Numbered from the stretch's first letter, positions 8,901-17,893 are shown. The stretch is DNA of 64,000 nt from Massilia arenae (GCF_008014745.1 NZ_VPFD01000013.1:1-64000); one strand, 5' to 3'. The notes: generated by a model from the letters alone, not told the origin. Program-made: numbers and translations.

Positions 8901-9602
8901 ATGACCGACAGCTCTGGCAGCCTGCAAGAACATTACGACACGATGTGGGAACACGCCTTCGGCGCGATCGCGCACGGGGACGTCGACTGCGATACGCGGC
9001 TTGCGGCCGGTCCCGATCCGCGCCGCGGCATCAGCCTGATCGCGCGTCCCTGCCCATCGCTGCAGGCGCGCTTCGACGGCCTGCTGGACCGCCTGGCGGG
9101 CGCCGAACCGCGGCAGTATCGCTATCCGGCAGCCGATATGCACATGACGATCCTGTCGCTGCTGACCGCCGGCGCCGGCGTCGCCATCCACCCGGCGCTG
9201 GTGGACGACTATCTGGCCGCAGCCAAGGCTGCGGTGGACGGCATCGAGGCGATCGAGATCGACTTCGGCGGCATCGCGCTGTCGCGCGGCGCGGTGATGG
9301 CGCGCGGTGTCCCGCGCGGACCATCGCTGGAAATCTTGCGCGAGCGCCTGAGGACAGCACTGCGCGAACGGGGCCTCGACGCTGCGCTCGACCGCCGCTA
9401 TCGCTTGGTGACCGCGCATATGACGCTGTTTCGTTTTACCGAACCCTTGCGGGATGCGGCGCGTTTTGCCGCCCTGCTCGACGAGATGTGCGACGAGCCG
9501 CTGGGCATCATGCGCATCGAGAAGGCCGAACTGGTGGTCAATGACTGGTATATGTCCAGCCAGTCGCTGGTCCGGGTGGCGGCCTTGCCGCTGCGCGCAT
9601 GA
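8901..9602 (+). CDS. 2H phosphoesterase (LigT / 2'-5' RNA ligase-like)
   Basis: A 233-residue protein with the two H-x-T motifs that define 2H phosphoesterases: MHMTIL (His81, Thr83) and AHMTLF (His173, Thr175). These enzymes hydrolyse cyclic or 2',5'-linked phosphodiesters in RNA or nucleotide derivatives; the substrate here is unknown. I chose the ATG at 8901 (MTDSSGSL) because the reading frame upstream runs through the ttcA terminator. The gene stands alone between that terminator and the putative toxin island. Confidence 0.8.
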   Translation: MTDSSGSLQEHYDTMWEHAFGAIAHGDVDCDTRLAAGPDPRRGISLIARPCPSLQARFDGLLDRLAGAEPRQYRYPAADMHMTILSLLTAGAGVAIHPALVDDYLAAAKAAVDGIEAIEIDFGGIALSRGAVMARGVPRGPSLEILRERLRTALRERGLDAALDRRYRLVTAHMTLFRFTEPLRDAARFAALLDEMCDEPLGIMRIEKAELVVNDWYMSSQSLVRVAALPLRA

Positions 9603-9778
9603 CATTGGACTGCAGGTTCCATGCAGGCCGCAGACAGGCAAGGTCTGCAGGGGCGCCCCTCTCCCCATTTTTCGGCCTGCTCGGTAGGCAATTGCTGGCA
9701 ACCTAAGCTGACAAAGCGCAATTTGCTGAAAATGGGTTTCGCTACCCTTCATAGCACTCAGGTCAAACAGGATGCGAC

Positions 9779-10489
9779 ATGGCTGCGGCAGAAAAAAGTA
9801 GTGCGGACCAAATTGCTTTCGAAAATGCTGTCAAAGCGCTGGAGGCCCAAATCGCGAATGCAGGCGTCCATATGACTATCGACTCGGGTACACGGCTGGC
9901 ATATGCCAGCGAGGTCAGAAAAATGGCTGACCAGTTACGCCATGATGCGACAACAGGCAAAATCACTTGGGCGAATGCTGCCAGACAAGCGCAAGAGACA
10001 CGCAATCTCATCATGGAAATCAGCCGCATGCGGAGCACGCCAATCGGTCGCTCCGTTGCGCAGAAAATTAAGCCTGGCGGAATTTTGCTCGACGAGCTTG
10101 TCGCTCTTCACATGCAACGCCTGCACGGCGAAAACGCAGTGTTTTCGAGCCTCTCGGCCTCGCAGAAGAATAGAATCTATTCAGCCGTCGTTATATCGGC
10201 TGGAAAGTCGAATCCGGGCGTTTCCAACGCAATGTCACGTCTTTCCCACGCAGGCAGAGGCCTTCTATTCCTTTCTCTCAGCGTTTCCGTGTACAACATT
10301 ACGACATCTCAGGACAAGAGTACGGCTGCCGTCAAGGAGTTGACGATCACGGGAGCAGGTATTGGTGGCGGCATCGCCGGTGGCGCTCTGGCGGGCCTTG
10401 CATGCGGCCCTGCATCGCCAGTCTGTGTGACATTGGGCGCATTCGTCGGCGGCGCAATGAGCGCCTTCGGCATGGGATTTATCTGGTAA
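9779..10489 (+). CDS. Putative membrane-inserting toxin/effector with glycine-zipper C-terminus
   Basis: A 236-residue protein with no recognised catalytic motif. Residues 1-155 are helical and polar. A hydrophobic segment at about 159-174 (GRGLLFLSLSVSVYNI) is followed by a Gly/Ala-rich zipper at 189-236 (TGAGIGGGIAGGALAGLA, then a Cys pair in CGPASPVC, then GAFVGGAMSAFGMGF). It has no signal peptide. This architecture resembles membrane-disrupting effectors of polymorphic toxin or type VI secretion systems, and from memory similar C-termini occur as orphan genes next to a small immunity gene; I cannot verify that here. An AGGA ribosome site lies 7 nt upstream. Codon use and base composition are less G+C-rich than the flanks. 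No VgrG, PAAR or Rhs gene is nearby, so delivery is unknown. Confidence 0.7.
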   Translation: MAAAEKSSADQIAFENAVKALEAQIANAGVHMTIDSGTRLAYASEVRKMADQLRHDATTGKITWANAARQAQETRNLIMEISRMRSTPIGRSVAQKIKPGGILLDELVALHMQRLHGENAVFSSLSASQKNRIYSAVVISAGKSNPGVSNAMSRLSHAGRGLLFLSLSVSVYNITTSQDKSTAAVKELTITGAGIGGGIAGGALAGLACGPASPVCVTLGAFVGGAMSAFGMGFIW

Positions 10490-10501
10490 AGACGATTACC
10501 G

Positions 10502-10975
10502 ATGATGCGACGCCTTCCGCCATCCAATGTGTCACTCCTTTTGGAGACCCCTTCTTCTGAAAAGACGCTCGCTCGCAGCAAGATCATCATCGATGGCCGC
10601 GACACCGGTCGGGTCGTCAACGGCGAAATCCTCGAGGCTGCGGTGCAGTGGGCCAACCATCACCTGCTCTTCATTACCGACAACACGCCTTTCGAAGAGT
10701 ATTTGCGCATTTACCTTCTGGACGCCCAATGGAGGATCGTCGACTGCGCCGCTCTGGGGGCGATGTATTCGACAGGAGTGTTTTCCGATCTTGAACTGGT
10801 CCGTCCGAACACCCTCCACTTCAGGTTCTTTGGCGGCATTACCTGGACACTTGAGCTACTGGACCACGACGTGATATCCCTTCCTTTTTCAGATCCGAGG
10901 GGTGTATCCCGGCTATTCAGCTTTCGCAAGCGCTTCAGGATTTACGGCGAACCTCTTCCGGACATCGAAGCCTGA
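10502..10975 (+). CDS. Putative immunity protein paired with the preceding toxin
   Basis: A 157-residue protein beginning 12 nt after the stop of the putative toxin, so the two are almost certainly co-transcribed. It is predicted to be soluble and beta-rich, with no membrane segment or signal peptide. The middle reads ITDNTPFEEYLRIYLLD, then LGAMYSTGVFSDLEL and LHFRFFGGITWTLELL. The immunity role is inferred from size, position and the nature of its neighbour, not from a known domain. Two adjacent ATGs (10502, 10505) are possible starts and the ribosome binding site is weak, which fits translational coupling. Confidence 0.6.
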   Translation: MMRRLPPSNVSLLLETPSSEKTLARSKIIIDGRDTGRVVNGEILEAAVQWANHHLLFITDNTPFEEYLRIYLLDAQWRIVDCAALGAMYSTGVFSDLELVRPNTLHFRFFGGITWTLELLDHDVISLPFSDPRGVSRLFSFRKRFRIYGEPLPDIEA

Positions 10976-11109
10976 GTTTTTGCTGGGTCTATGCGCGCCA
11001 AAGCGTGTTGAGCGCATACGGTCGACAGTGTGGGCCGGTGAATTCACGCTCGACCTTGTCGTCGCTACCGAGTTCCAGGATCCGCCCTTACCCGCCTTCA
11101 ATGATTAAC

Positions 11110-11129
11110 GATAATGAAGTATCATTATC
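11110..11129. promoter_or_regulatory. Fur-box-like palindrome
   Basis: GATAATGAAGTATCATTATC is an inverted repeat with perfect 8-bp arms (GATAATGA / TCATTATC). The arms match the classical Fur box, with a 4-bp centre instead of the usual 3. It lies about 53 nt upstream of the acyltransferase start, inside an otherwise gene-free stretch (10976-11181), suggesting iron-dependent repression. Confidence 0.55.
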
Positions 11130-11181
11130 ACTGAAAATGATCAGGCGACGTGTATGCGGACGTCAAGACAAAAGGACTCCG

Positions 11182-12393
11182 ATGAAACAAGCCACCTCCA
11201 ACGTGTTCGATCAAGCAGTGCCCATCACCCCGGTAGAGCAAGCCGCCGTCAATCGACGTCGCCTGCAGAGCCTGGACGCGCTTCGCGGCTTCGTGATGGT
11301 CATCATGTTGCTCGACCACATTCGTGAAAACTGGTACCTGTACATGAACGTGCCGGACCCGGTGAATCCGGTGACCGTGGAACCGGTCATGTTCTTCATC
11401 CGTATCGTCACCAATTTGTGCGCCCCGGTGTTCGTCGCCCTGACCGGGCTCGGCGCCTACCTGTATGGCCAGAATCATACCCGGGCCGAGACCGCCGCCT
11501 ACCTGGTCAAGCGCGGCCTGCTCCTGATGGCGATCGACGTCACCCTGCTCACCTTCGCCTGGACGGTCAAGCTGCCGATGACGTTCTGGCTCCAGGTGAT
11601 CTGGGCGATCGGCGCGTGCATGATTGCGCTGGCCGCCCTGATCTACCTGCCGAAGAAACTGCTGCTGGCGCTGGGCCTCTTGATCGTGGCCGGCCACAAT
11701 CTGCTCGACGGCATTCGCCTGCTACCGGGTGAGCCCGGGTTCGTGGCGTGGGCGCTGCTGCACCAGCGCGACATGATCGCGTTGCCGTTCGGCGCCTTCG
11801 CCAGGACCTCGTATCCGGTGCTGCCGTGGATCGGCGTGATCGTGCTCGGCTACCTGCTCGGCGGCTGGTACGAACGCGATCAAAGCAGCGCTGCGGACAG
11901 CGGCCGGCGTGTACGGCGCCTGCTGGCACTGGGATTCGGCATGCTGGCGGCATTCGTCGTGCTGCGCGCGCTGAACGTGTATGGCGACAAGCCGTGGGTG
12001 GCGGGCGACTCCGCGCTGCACACGATCATGGGCTTCATCGCGCTGACGAAGTATCCGCCGTCGCTCCTGTTCCTGCTGCAAACGCTGGGCGTGGGCGCGA
12101 TCCTGCTGGCCTTGTTCGAACGCTGGGAAGGCCATCCGTGGCTGAACGCGCTGGCGGTGTTCGGCGGCGCGCCGATGTTCTTCTACATCCTGCACATCTA
12201 CGTGCTGCGCGCGCTGTACCACGTCGCCTTCATGATCTGGGGACCGACCCACGGCGTGAGCTTCGGGCTGGATAACGTCAACTGGCTCTGGCTATGGTAC
12301 GCGGTGCTGCTGCCGGTGCTGTATGTGCCAACCGCATGGTACTCGCGCCTGAAGGCGCGCCGGCGCGACATCACCTGGCTCAAGTATTTCTAG
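11182..12393 (+). CDS. Membrane acyltransferase, heparan-alpha-glucosaminide N-acetyltransferase-like (DUF1624 type)
   Basis: A 403-residue multi-spanning membrane protein with about ten hydrophobic segments. The N-terminal RRLQSLDALRGFVMVIMLLD, followed by HIRENW, is the signature of the HGSNAT/YeiB-related acyltransferases that transfer acetyl groups across a membrane. ATG 11182 is supported by AAAAGGA 8 nt upstream; the in-frame extension upstream crosses the Fur-like palindrome and is rejected. The acceptor is unknown. If the Fur box is real, acetylation of an iron-related or surface molecule is a possibility, but this is only an inference. Confidence 0.8.
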   Translation: MKQATSNVFDQAVPITPVEQAAVNRRRLQSLDALRGFVMVIMLLDHIRENWYLYMNVPDPVNPVTVEPVMFFIRIVTNLCAPVFVALTGLGAYLYGQNHTRAETAAYLVKRGLLLMAIDVTLLTFAWTVKLPMTFWLQVIWAIGACMIALAALIYLPKKLLLALGLLIVAGHNLLDGIRLLPGEPGFVAWALLHQRDMIALPFGAFARTSYPVLPWIGVIVLGYLLGGWYERDQSSAADSGRRVRRLLALGFGMLAAFVVLRALNVYGDKPWVAGDSALHTIMGFIALTKYPPSLLFLLQTLGVGAILLALFERWEGHPWLNALAVFGGAPMFFYILHIYVLRALYHVAFMIWGPTHGVSFGLDNVNWLWLWYAVLLPVLYVPTAWYSRLKARRRDITWLKYF

Positions 12394-12463
12394 AGCACTA
12401 CAAGGGGTCAAGAACGCCAGGGTCGTGCTAGGCTTGCTCTGAATTTACTTTCCAGGGAACCGC

Positions 12464-12997
12464 ATGCCATTGCCCTCGATCCAGCCTGCGCGCCTGCTAC
12501 GCAATCTATCCCTCGCCCTCGCCGTGCTGGTGCCCGGCATGGCCTTCGCCGAGCCTAGCGCGATCTACCTCGTCCGCCACGGCGAAAAAGCCAGCATCGG
12601 CAAGGACCCTGCGCTCACGCCGCAAGGCCGGCTGCGCGCGCAAAACATCGCGACGATCCTGCACCGCAGCGGCATCGAGGCCATCTTCAGCACGCCGACC
12701 GCGCGCACGCTGCAGACCGCGCAGCCGCTAGCCCGGCAATTGGGGCTGCAGGTCGAGCAGTACGACCCGGCCACGCCAAAAGCGCTGGTCGACAAGGTGA
12801 AGGGGCTGCGCGGCCCGGTGCTGGTGGTCGGTCACTCGAACACGCTGCCGGAACTGGTGCGCCTGTTCGGCGGTGAGCCCGGCCTCGATATCGGGGACGA
12901 CGAATACGAGCGCCTCTACCAGCTCACGTCGGACGCCGGCGGCGCGGTCAGGACGGTCGTCCTGAGCTCGCTGCCCGCGTCCGCCGGCACGCCCTGA
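12464..12997 (+). CDS. Exported histidine phosphatase family protein (SixA-like)
   Basis: A 177-residue protein with a signal peptide (residues 1-29, ending GMAFA). The phosphatase motif LVRHGEK follows at about residues 36-42, and a second catalytic His lies in VVGHSNT. The compact size matches SixA-type members of the histidine phosphatase superfamily, but SixA itself is cytoplasmic, so this is probably a periplasmic phosphatase of unknown substrate. It is preceded by a 70-nt gap and followed by the divergent-looking AT-rich region before the LuxR-type gene. Confidence 0.82.
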   Translation: MPLPSIQPARLLRNLSLALAVLVPGMAFAEPSAIYLVRHGEKASIGKDPALTPQGRLRAQNIATILHRSGIEAIFSTPTARTLQTAQPLARQLGLQVEQYDPATPKALVDKVKGLRGPVLVVGHSNTLPELVRLFGGEPGLDIGDDEYERLYQLTSDAGGAVRTVVLSSLPASAGTP

Positions 12998-13043
12998 GTG
13001 GCAATTGCGGCGTTCTGACAATAACGAGTGTCTTACGTTTTCC

Positions 13044-13058
13044 ACAATTAATAATTGT
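13044..13058. promoter_or_regulatory. AT-rich palindrome upstream of the LuxR-type regulator
   Basis: ACAATTA-A-TAATTGT is a perfect 7-bp inverted repeat about 80 nt before the GTG start of the regulator. It stands out against the G+C-rich surroundings and could be an operator, possibly autoregulatory. No protein can be assigned. Confidence 0.35.
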
Positions 13059-13135
13059 CTCAAAATTGTATCGACGAAGAATCGAATGCCCGATAGCATT
13101 GGTAATTATGCAAAACAAGTGTCGGGAGAGGAATT

Positions 13136-14350
13136 GTGGACCTGTCGCAGGCGCGCTTCGACCGCATCGTCAATCTCATCTACGACACGCTCGATAACCG
13201 GGGCGCCTGGCGCTGCATGCTCGACAGCCTGCATGAGGCGATCGGCGGGCGCGCCGTCCACATGCTGGCCTTCGACGGCGAGCGCGGCGCGCTGTCGTAC
13301 AGCGACGGCGCCGCCATGGCGCCGCAGATCGACCTCGAATACATCCAGAAATACCAGTTCATCGACCCGCGGGTGGGCGTGCTACGCCAACAGTCCACGG
13401 GCGACTGGCTGCACTGCCATGAGCACTTCGACGATGGTTTCGCCGCCAGCCACCCCTTCTACCAGGAATTCCTGATCCCGCATGGGGCGCGCTATGTGTC
13501 GGCCTGCAAGCTGGTCGATACGCCGGAGGCGACCGTCATCTTCTCCTGCCTGCGCAGCAGCGGCGAGGGCCCGCTGCCGGCGGACGCCCTGGCCTTCCTC
13601 GACCGCCTGCGCCCACACATGGAGCGCGCGGTGCGCATGGGCCTGGCCCAGTTCGTGTACTCGACCCAGGCGCTGGTGGGCCATGCGCTGGTCGACAAGC
13701 TGCGCCAGCCGGTGATGCTTCTGACCGCGACCGGCGATGTGGTATTGGCCAACGCTGCGGCGCGCAGCCTGCTCGCGTCCACCAGCCTGGTGCAGGTGGT
13801 CAATGGCAAGCTGGTGCTGCCGCAGCGCTACCGCACATCCTTCCTGATGCAGTGCGGCGAGCTGGAAACCCGCGTGCGCAACGCCGTCGCGCAGGGCAAG
13901 CCCGACGACAAGGAATCGCGCGCGCTGCACATGCGCAGCGAAGCCGCCTCAGGCGCGGCAGCCGATGCGCTGTATGCCTTCTTCACGATGCTGGTCCCCG
14001 AGCACACGCTCGGCAGCTTCGGCCTGCGGCCGCTGGTGATGCTGTTCTTCTACCACCCGACCTCAGTCCAGGTGATCGATTCGGCCCTGCTCACCGCCGC
14101 CTTTGGCCTGTCGTACGCCGAATGCAGGATCGCGTCGATGCTGGCCGACGGCGTGCCGCTCAAGACCATCGCCGACCTGCTCGGCGTGCAGTACGACACG
14201 GTGCGCAAGCAACTGCTGTCGATCTACCAGAAGACCGCGACCAACCGCCAGCCCGAGCTGGTGCGGCTGTTGATGAACTTGCCGGCGTCAACGCTGCAGC
14301 GCGCGCTCAAGGACGGCGGCAGCCGGCGCCTCGAGGGAGACGGCGCCTGA
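13136..14350 (+). CDS. LuxR-type transcriptional regulator
   Basis: A 404-residue protein starting at GTG 13136 behind the strong ribosome binding site GGGAGAGG. The C-terminal region (about 320-385) is a LuxR-type helix-turn-helix: FGLSYAECRIASMLADGVPL, then KTIADLLGVQYDTVRKQL. The N-terminal 300 residues resemble sensor modules of orphan LuxR proteins, with no acyl-homoserine-lactone pocket signature and no receiver domain. No synthase gene is adjacent. It converges with the carboxypeptidase gene 14 nt downstream. Its ligand and targets are unknown. Confidence 0.82.
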   Translation: MDLSQARFDRIVNLIYDTLDNRGAWRCMLDSLHEAIGGRAVHMLAFDGERGALSYSDGAAMAPQIDLEYIQKYQFIDPRVGVLRQQSTGDWLHCHEHFDDGFAASHPFYQEFLIPHGARYVSACKLVDTPEATVIFSCLRSSGEGPLPADALAFLDRLRPHMERAVRMGLAQFVYSTQALVGHALVDKLRQPVMLLTATGDVVLANAAARSLLASTSLVQVVNGKLVLPQRYRTSFLMQCGELETRVRNAVAQGKPDDKESRALHMRSEAASGAAADALYAFFTMLVPEHTLGSFGLRPLVMLFFYHPTSVQVIDSALLTAAFGLSYAECRIASMLADGVPLKTIADLLGVQYDTVRKQLLSIYQKTATNRQPELVRLLMNLPASTLQRALKDGGSRRLEGDGA

Positions 14351-14364
14351 CTGGGAGCCCTGCG

Positions 14365-16140
14365 TCAGGGCGCGACGTTCGCGCGCAGCACCGGATACAG
14401 GTTCAGGCGCTCGTCATACGACGAATGGCGCTTGGCGAAGAATTCCAGGCGCGCTTGCGGGTTCTTCGCGAAGGCCGGATCGCTGTCGAGGCGCTCCTGG
14501 AAGGCCTTGGCCACGCTTGGGTCGGCCGCCATCTGCTCGCGCGCGACTTCCTCGGCCACGTAGTCTTCCATGTATTCCTTGCGCTCGAAGGCCGTGTTGA
14601 ACGTGCCCCAGGCCAGCAGCGAATCCGGCGCCTGCGGCTCCAGCATCGCCACCACCAGGCGCGCCTTCGGCTGCGCGATCGGCACGAACAGCGCGCCTTG
14701 CGCAATCGAGCGCTGCTCCGGCTTCCATTTGCCTTCGACGGTCAGGCGCTGGTGGCCTTCGACCGAAGCGGCGGCCTGGGTTGCCTTGTCGGCGCGGAAG
14801 GTCTCGGCCTCATAGCGCTCGACAGTTTTGTCCAGGGTGCGGAACTCGACGCCGTGCTGGCGCAGCTTCTCGCCCACGATCGCGGCATAGGCGGCCGGCA
14901 CGATATAGCCGGCGCGCGGCGCGGTGATCTGGAAATCGGCCACGATGTCCTGCCACAGCGGCACGCGCCACACTTGCGGCTTGGTTTCATCGTAGCGCGT
15001 CATCAGTGCGCCCGAGACTTCCGACGGCGTGCGGGTGTAGGCGTAGCCGTTAAAGTTGACCATCTCCTTCTTGTCGCTGGCCTTGTACGACAGCGCCACC
15101 GGCTGGTTGCCCAGCTTCGCGGCGCGCGCATCGGCCGCATACGCGGCCTGCTGCCATCCCTTGCCGTTCTTCGCCACCTGGTCGAGCACCGACACCACGG
15201 TGTTGCGGGTGATGCGCACACGCACCGGGTATTCCTTCCACGAGTGGGTTTCCACCAGCATCGCCATGCGGTTGCGCAGCTGGAAGTAGCCGGTCGAGAA
15301 GCGCGGATCGGACACGCTGTCCATGAAGCCCGACATCGGATCGTCATGCTTCACGAACGACATGTAATACGACTGCGGCGTCGAGCCTTCCTTGGCGATG
15401 TCCTTGATCACGTTGGTGCGCAGCGCCAGACCGGCCTTGCGGAATTCCGGGTCGCCCGAATACACCGGCTCGACCTGGATCGAGATATCGTGCTGGAACT
15501 TGGCGCCGTTGGTCGCGTGCAGGTCGACATAGACCAGCGGATCCCAGGCGTTCACCAGCGCCAGCATGGCCTGCATCTCGGGCGCGTCGGCCTTCAGGTA
15601 ATCGCGGTTCAGGTTGTAGTTCTGGGCGGTGGTGCGCCAGCCCATCTCGACCGGGCCGCGCTGGTTCGGGCGGTTCCACTTGCCGAAGCGCTCGTGGCCG
15701 TCGACGTTGAACACCGGGACGAAGATGAACACTTGCTTGTCGAGCGCGCCCTTGGCCGCGCGGCCTTCGAGCGCTTCGCGCAGCGCCATGAAGCCGGCAT
15801 CCTTGCCGTCGATCTCGCCGGCATGGATGCCGCCCTGCATCAGGGTCACGGGAAGGCCCGCCTGCTTTGCTGCCTGCGGCGTGAACACGCCCTTGCCGTT
15901 CACGACCAGCGCCTTCATCGGACGGCCTTCTGGCGTGATGCCGAAATCGATGCACTGCACCTGCTTCGGATACGCCTGCTGGAACGCGGCGCACAGCGCG
16001 ATCGTCTCGTCGTAGCGGCCGGTGGCGGTGAAGCCCGAGCGTTCCGACACGGTGCTCAGGTCGGGTGCGGCGTGGACGGATTGGCTGAGGGGAATGGCCG
16101 ACAACAGGGCCAGCAGTAACGCAGAACGGATCATCGACAA
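14365..16140 (-). CDS. Secreted M14 family zinc carboxypeptidase
   Basis: A 591-residue exported protein with a signal peptide (MSMIRSALLLALLSAIPLSQ, cleavage after SVHA, residue 24). Zinc ligands of the M14 family are visible as HAGE (in GGIHAGEIDGKD, about residue 115) and a later DLHATNG; a candidate catalytic Glu lies in AMLVETHSWKEY. The catalytic domain takes up about residues 40-370 and the remainder is a C-terminal extension found in larger M14 proteins of proteobacteria. It would act on peptides in the periplasm or outside the cell. Confidence 0.88.
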   Translation of the reverse strand: MSMIRSALLLALLSAIPLSQSVHAAPDLSTVSERSGFTATGRYDETIALCAAFQQAYPKQVQCIDFGITPEGRPMKALVVNGKGVFTPQAAKQAGLPVTLMQGGIHAGEIDGKDAGFMALREALEGRAAKGALDKQVFIFVPVFNVDGHERFGKWNRPNQRGPVEMGWRTTAQNYNLNRDYLKADAPEMQAMLALVNAWDPLVYVDLHATNGAKFQHDISIQVEPVYSGDPEFRKAGLALRTNVIKDIAKEGSTPQSYYMSFVKHDDPMSGFMDSVSDPRFSTGYFQLRNRMAMLVETHSWKEYPVRVRITRNTVVSVLDQVAKNGKGWQQAAYAADARAAKLGNQPVALSYKASDKKEMVNFNGYAYTRTPSEVSGALMTRYDETKPQVWRVPLWQDIVADFQITAPRAGYIVPAAYAAIVGEKLRQHGVEFRTLDKTVERYEAETFRADKATQAAASVEGHQRLTVEGKWKPEQRSIAQGALFVPIAQPKARLVVAMLEPQAPDSLLAWGTFNTAFERKEYMEDYVAEEVAREQMAADPSVAKAFQERLDSDPAFAKNPQARLEFFAKRHSSYDERLNLYPVLRANVAP

Positions 16141-16216
16141 GCTCCGGCAGGGACTAGGTAAGGAAGCCGACGATTATAGACGTGTTCTTAGCGCAACAGT
16201 TCAAGCTTGGAAACAC

Positions 16217-16251
16217 GACGGGCGGACAGCATACGACGCTGCCCGCCCGTC
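16217..16251 (-). terminator. Hairpin downstream of the S41 protease gene
   Basis: GACGGGCGGACAGC and GCTGCCCGCCCGTC form a 14-bp stem with one mismatch and a 7-nt loop. It lies 16 nt past the stop of the minus-strand protease gene. The following T-run is poor, so it may be only a partial terminator. Confidence 0.5.
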
Positions 16252-16267
16252 AATACAGCCATGCCGC

Positions 16268-17893
16268 TCAGCGCGGCGGCGCGCCCGGCGTGGTATGGAT
16301 CGAGATCTCCTTGACCTCCGGCCGCACGATCCGCATCGGCACGACGCGTGCTCGCGCCGTGGTCGACGCAGGACAAGCGCCGTTCGCGCGATAAGCCAGG
16401 GCGGTAGCCAGCAAGCCTTCGTTCTGGTCGCCCACCGGCCGCGACAGGTCGTCGCTCGCCTGGCAGGTAGGCGTGAAGCCGTCGGTGAAGTCGCCGAAGC
16501 CCTTGTTGTTCACGCCCTGGAACTCGATCGAGAAATACGTCGTGCCGCAGTTCGGCACTGGCGTGAATCCGTAAGGCTTGCCGCAGGTGGTGCCGCCGAT
16601 CTGGATCACTTCGATGTCGGCGCCGCGCAGGCCGTTGATCACCGATTCGCTGGCCGAGCAGGTGCCCGGCGTGCTGAGCACGGTTACCCGTTTCAGGCCC
16701 AGGCTGGGCAGCGGCGTGCCGGAGCGCAGCGGATTGCTGGAGGCGAAGCCCCAGGCGCTGGAACGGAACATGATCGGCTGGTAGGCGGGCGTCTTGTCGT
16801 TGTAGCTGGAGCGCTCGAACACCTTGCCGCTGGTTGCCGCCGGGCCGGCGATCATATAGGCCAGCTGGCTGGCGACGTACAGCAGTCCGCCGCCGTTGTA
16901 GCGCACGTCCAGCACCAGGTCGTTGATGCCGGCCCGCTGGAAGGTGACGAAGGCGTCGTACAGCTGTTTCTCGGACACGGCGTTGAAGCTGTCGAAGGTC
17001 AGGTAGCCGACCTTGCCGCTGGCGGTCTCGATCACCTTGACGTTCTTCACCGGCGCCAGCACCACCTCGGCCCCGGCCAGGGTCGCGTCGAAGGCCACGC
17101 CGGCGCGCTGCAGGGTGAAGCGGTGGGTCTCGCCGGCCGCGGCGGGGAACAGGCCGGCATTGATCCGGTCGACCGAGGCTTCGTCCTCGGCATTGACGAA
17201 GTCGACGCCATCGACCTTGAGCAGCATGTCGCCGCGCAGCAGGCCGGCCGCGGCGGCGGGCGAATCCGGCTCGACCGCCGTGATCAGCCAGGTGCGCGGC
17301 GCCAGGCCGTCGGCGTTGCGGCTCCAGGTGACGCCATAGCCCAGGTCGATGCCCTGGGTCTGCATCGCATCCCACTCGGCGGTCGCATAGGTGAAGTGAT
17401 AGCGGTCCTTCGGCTTGCCGGTGGCGGTCAATGCCGGCGTCTTGAGCACGTCGAAGTAGTCGAGCGCGCTCGTGAAGTCGGCCATCTTGTAGGTGTTCGG
17501 GATTTCGTTGTACCAGAGGTAGTACTGGTTGGCCCAGGCGCGCAGGAATTTCAGTTCGTCGAGCAGGGTGCCCTGCACGTCCGGATACGGCTTGCCGCTC
17601 GCATCCAGGCCCGTGCGCGGGACGGCGCATTTGTTCCAGTAGCTGCCGTAGGCGTCGCCCAGCAGGTTCGGATTCAGGTCTTCCGGCGTCGGCGGGGTGG
17701 CGACCGGTGGCGGCGGGACCGGCGTCGGTGTCGGCGTCGGCGTCGGCGCCGGCTCTTGCGCTACCGGCGGAGGCGCACCGACGCTCGGCGAACCGCCGCC
17801 ACCGCCGCAACCGGCGAGGACGAGCAGCGCGGCGAGCGTGCTGGAAATCAAACGCAGAGGAGAGGTATTGCGGAAGGTAGATGGCGTGCTCAT
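16268..17893 (-). CDS. S41 family peptidase, lipoprotein
   Basis: A 541-residue protein. The start at 17893 (MSTPSTF) gives a lipoprotein signal peptide with lipobox LVLAGC, followed by a Gly- and Pro-rich linker with a Thr-Pro repeat. A PDZ-like region lies at about 215-290 (DSPAAAAGLLRGDMLLKVDG), and the S41 catalytic core follows: VGYLTFDSFN, LDVRYNGGG, the candidate nucleophile Ser in CSASES, and a Lys in GTTCGKPYG. It is anchored to the envelope and probably degrades or processes exported proteins. Six or more Cys residues in the catalytic part suggest disulfides. Confidence 0.87.
   Translation of the reverse strand: MSTPSTFRNTSPLRLISSTLAALLVLAGCGGGGGSPSVGAPPPVAQEPAPTPTPTPTPVPPPPVATPPTPEDLNPNLLGDAYGSYWNKCAVPRTGLDASGKPYPDVQGTLLDELKFLRAWANQYYLWYNEIPNTYKMADFTSALDYFDVLKTPALTATGKPKDRYHFTYATAEWDAMQTQGIDLGYGVTWSRNADGLAPRTWLITAVEPDSPAAAAGLLRGDMLLKVDGVDFVNAEDEASVDRINAGLFPAAAGETHRFTLQRAGVAFDATLAGAEVVLAPVKNVKVIETASGKVGYLTFDSFNAVSEKQLYDAFVTFQRAGINDLVLDVRYNGGGLLYVASQLAYMIAGPAATSGKVFERSSYNDKTPAYQPIMFRSSAWGFASSNPLRSGTPLPSLGLKRVTVLSTPGTCSASESVINGLRGADIEVIQIGGTTCGKPYGFTPVPNCGTTYFSIEFQGVNNKGFGDFTDGFTPTCQASDDLSRPVGDQNEGLLATALAYRANGACPASTTARARVVPMRIVRPEVKEISIHTTPGAPPR

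Noticed and set aside
9630..9659. Small hairpins (GCAGAC/GTCTGC and GGGGCGCCCC) after the 2H phosphoesterase gene
   Set aside because: Short stems without a directly following T-run; they could be a weak terminator but the support is insufficient.
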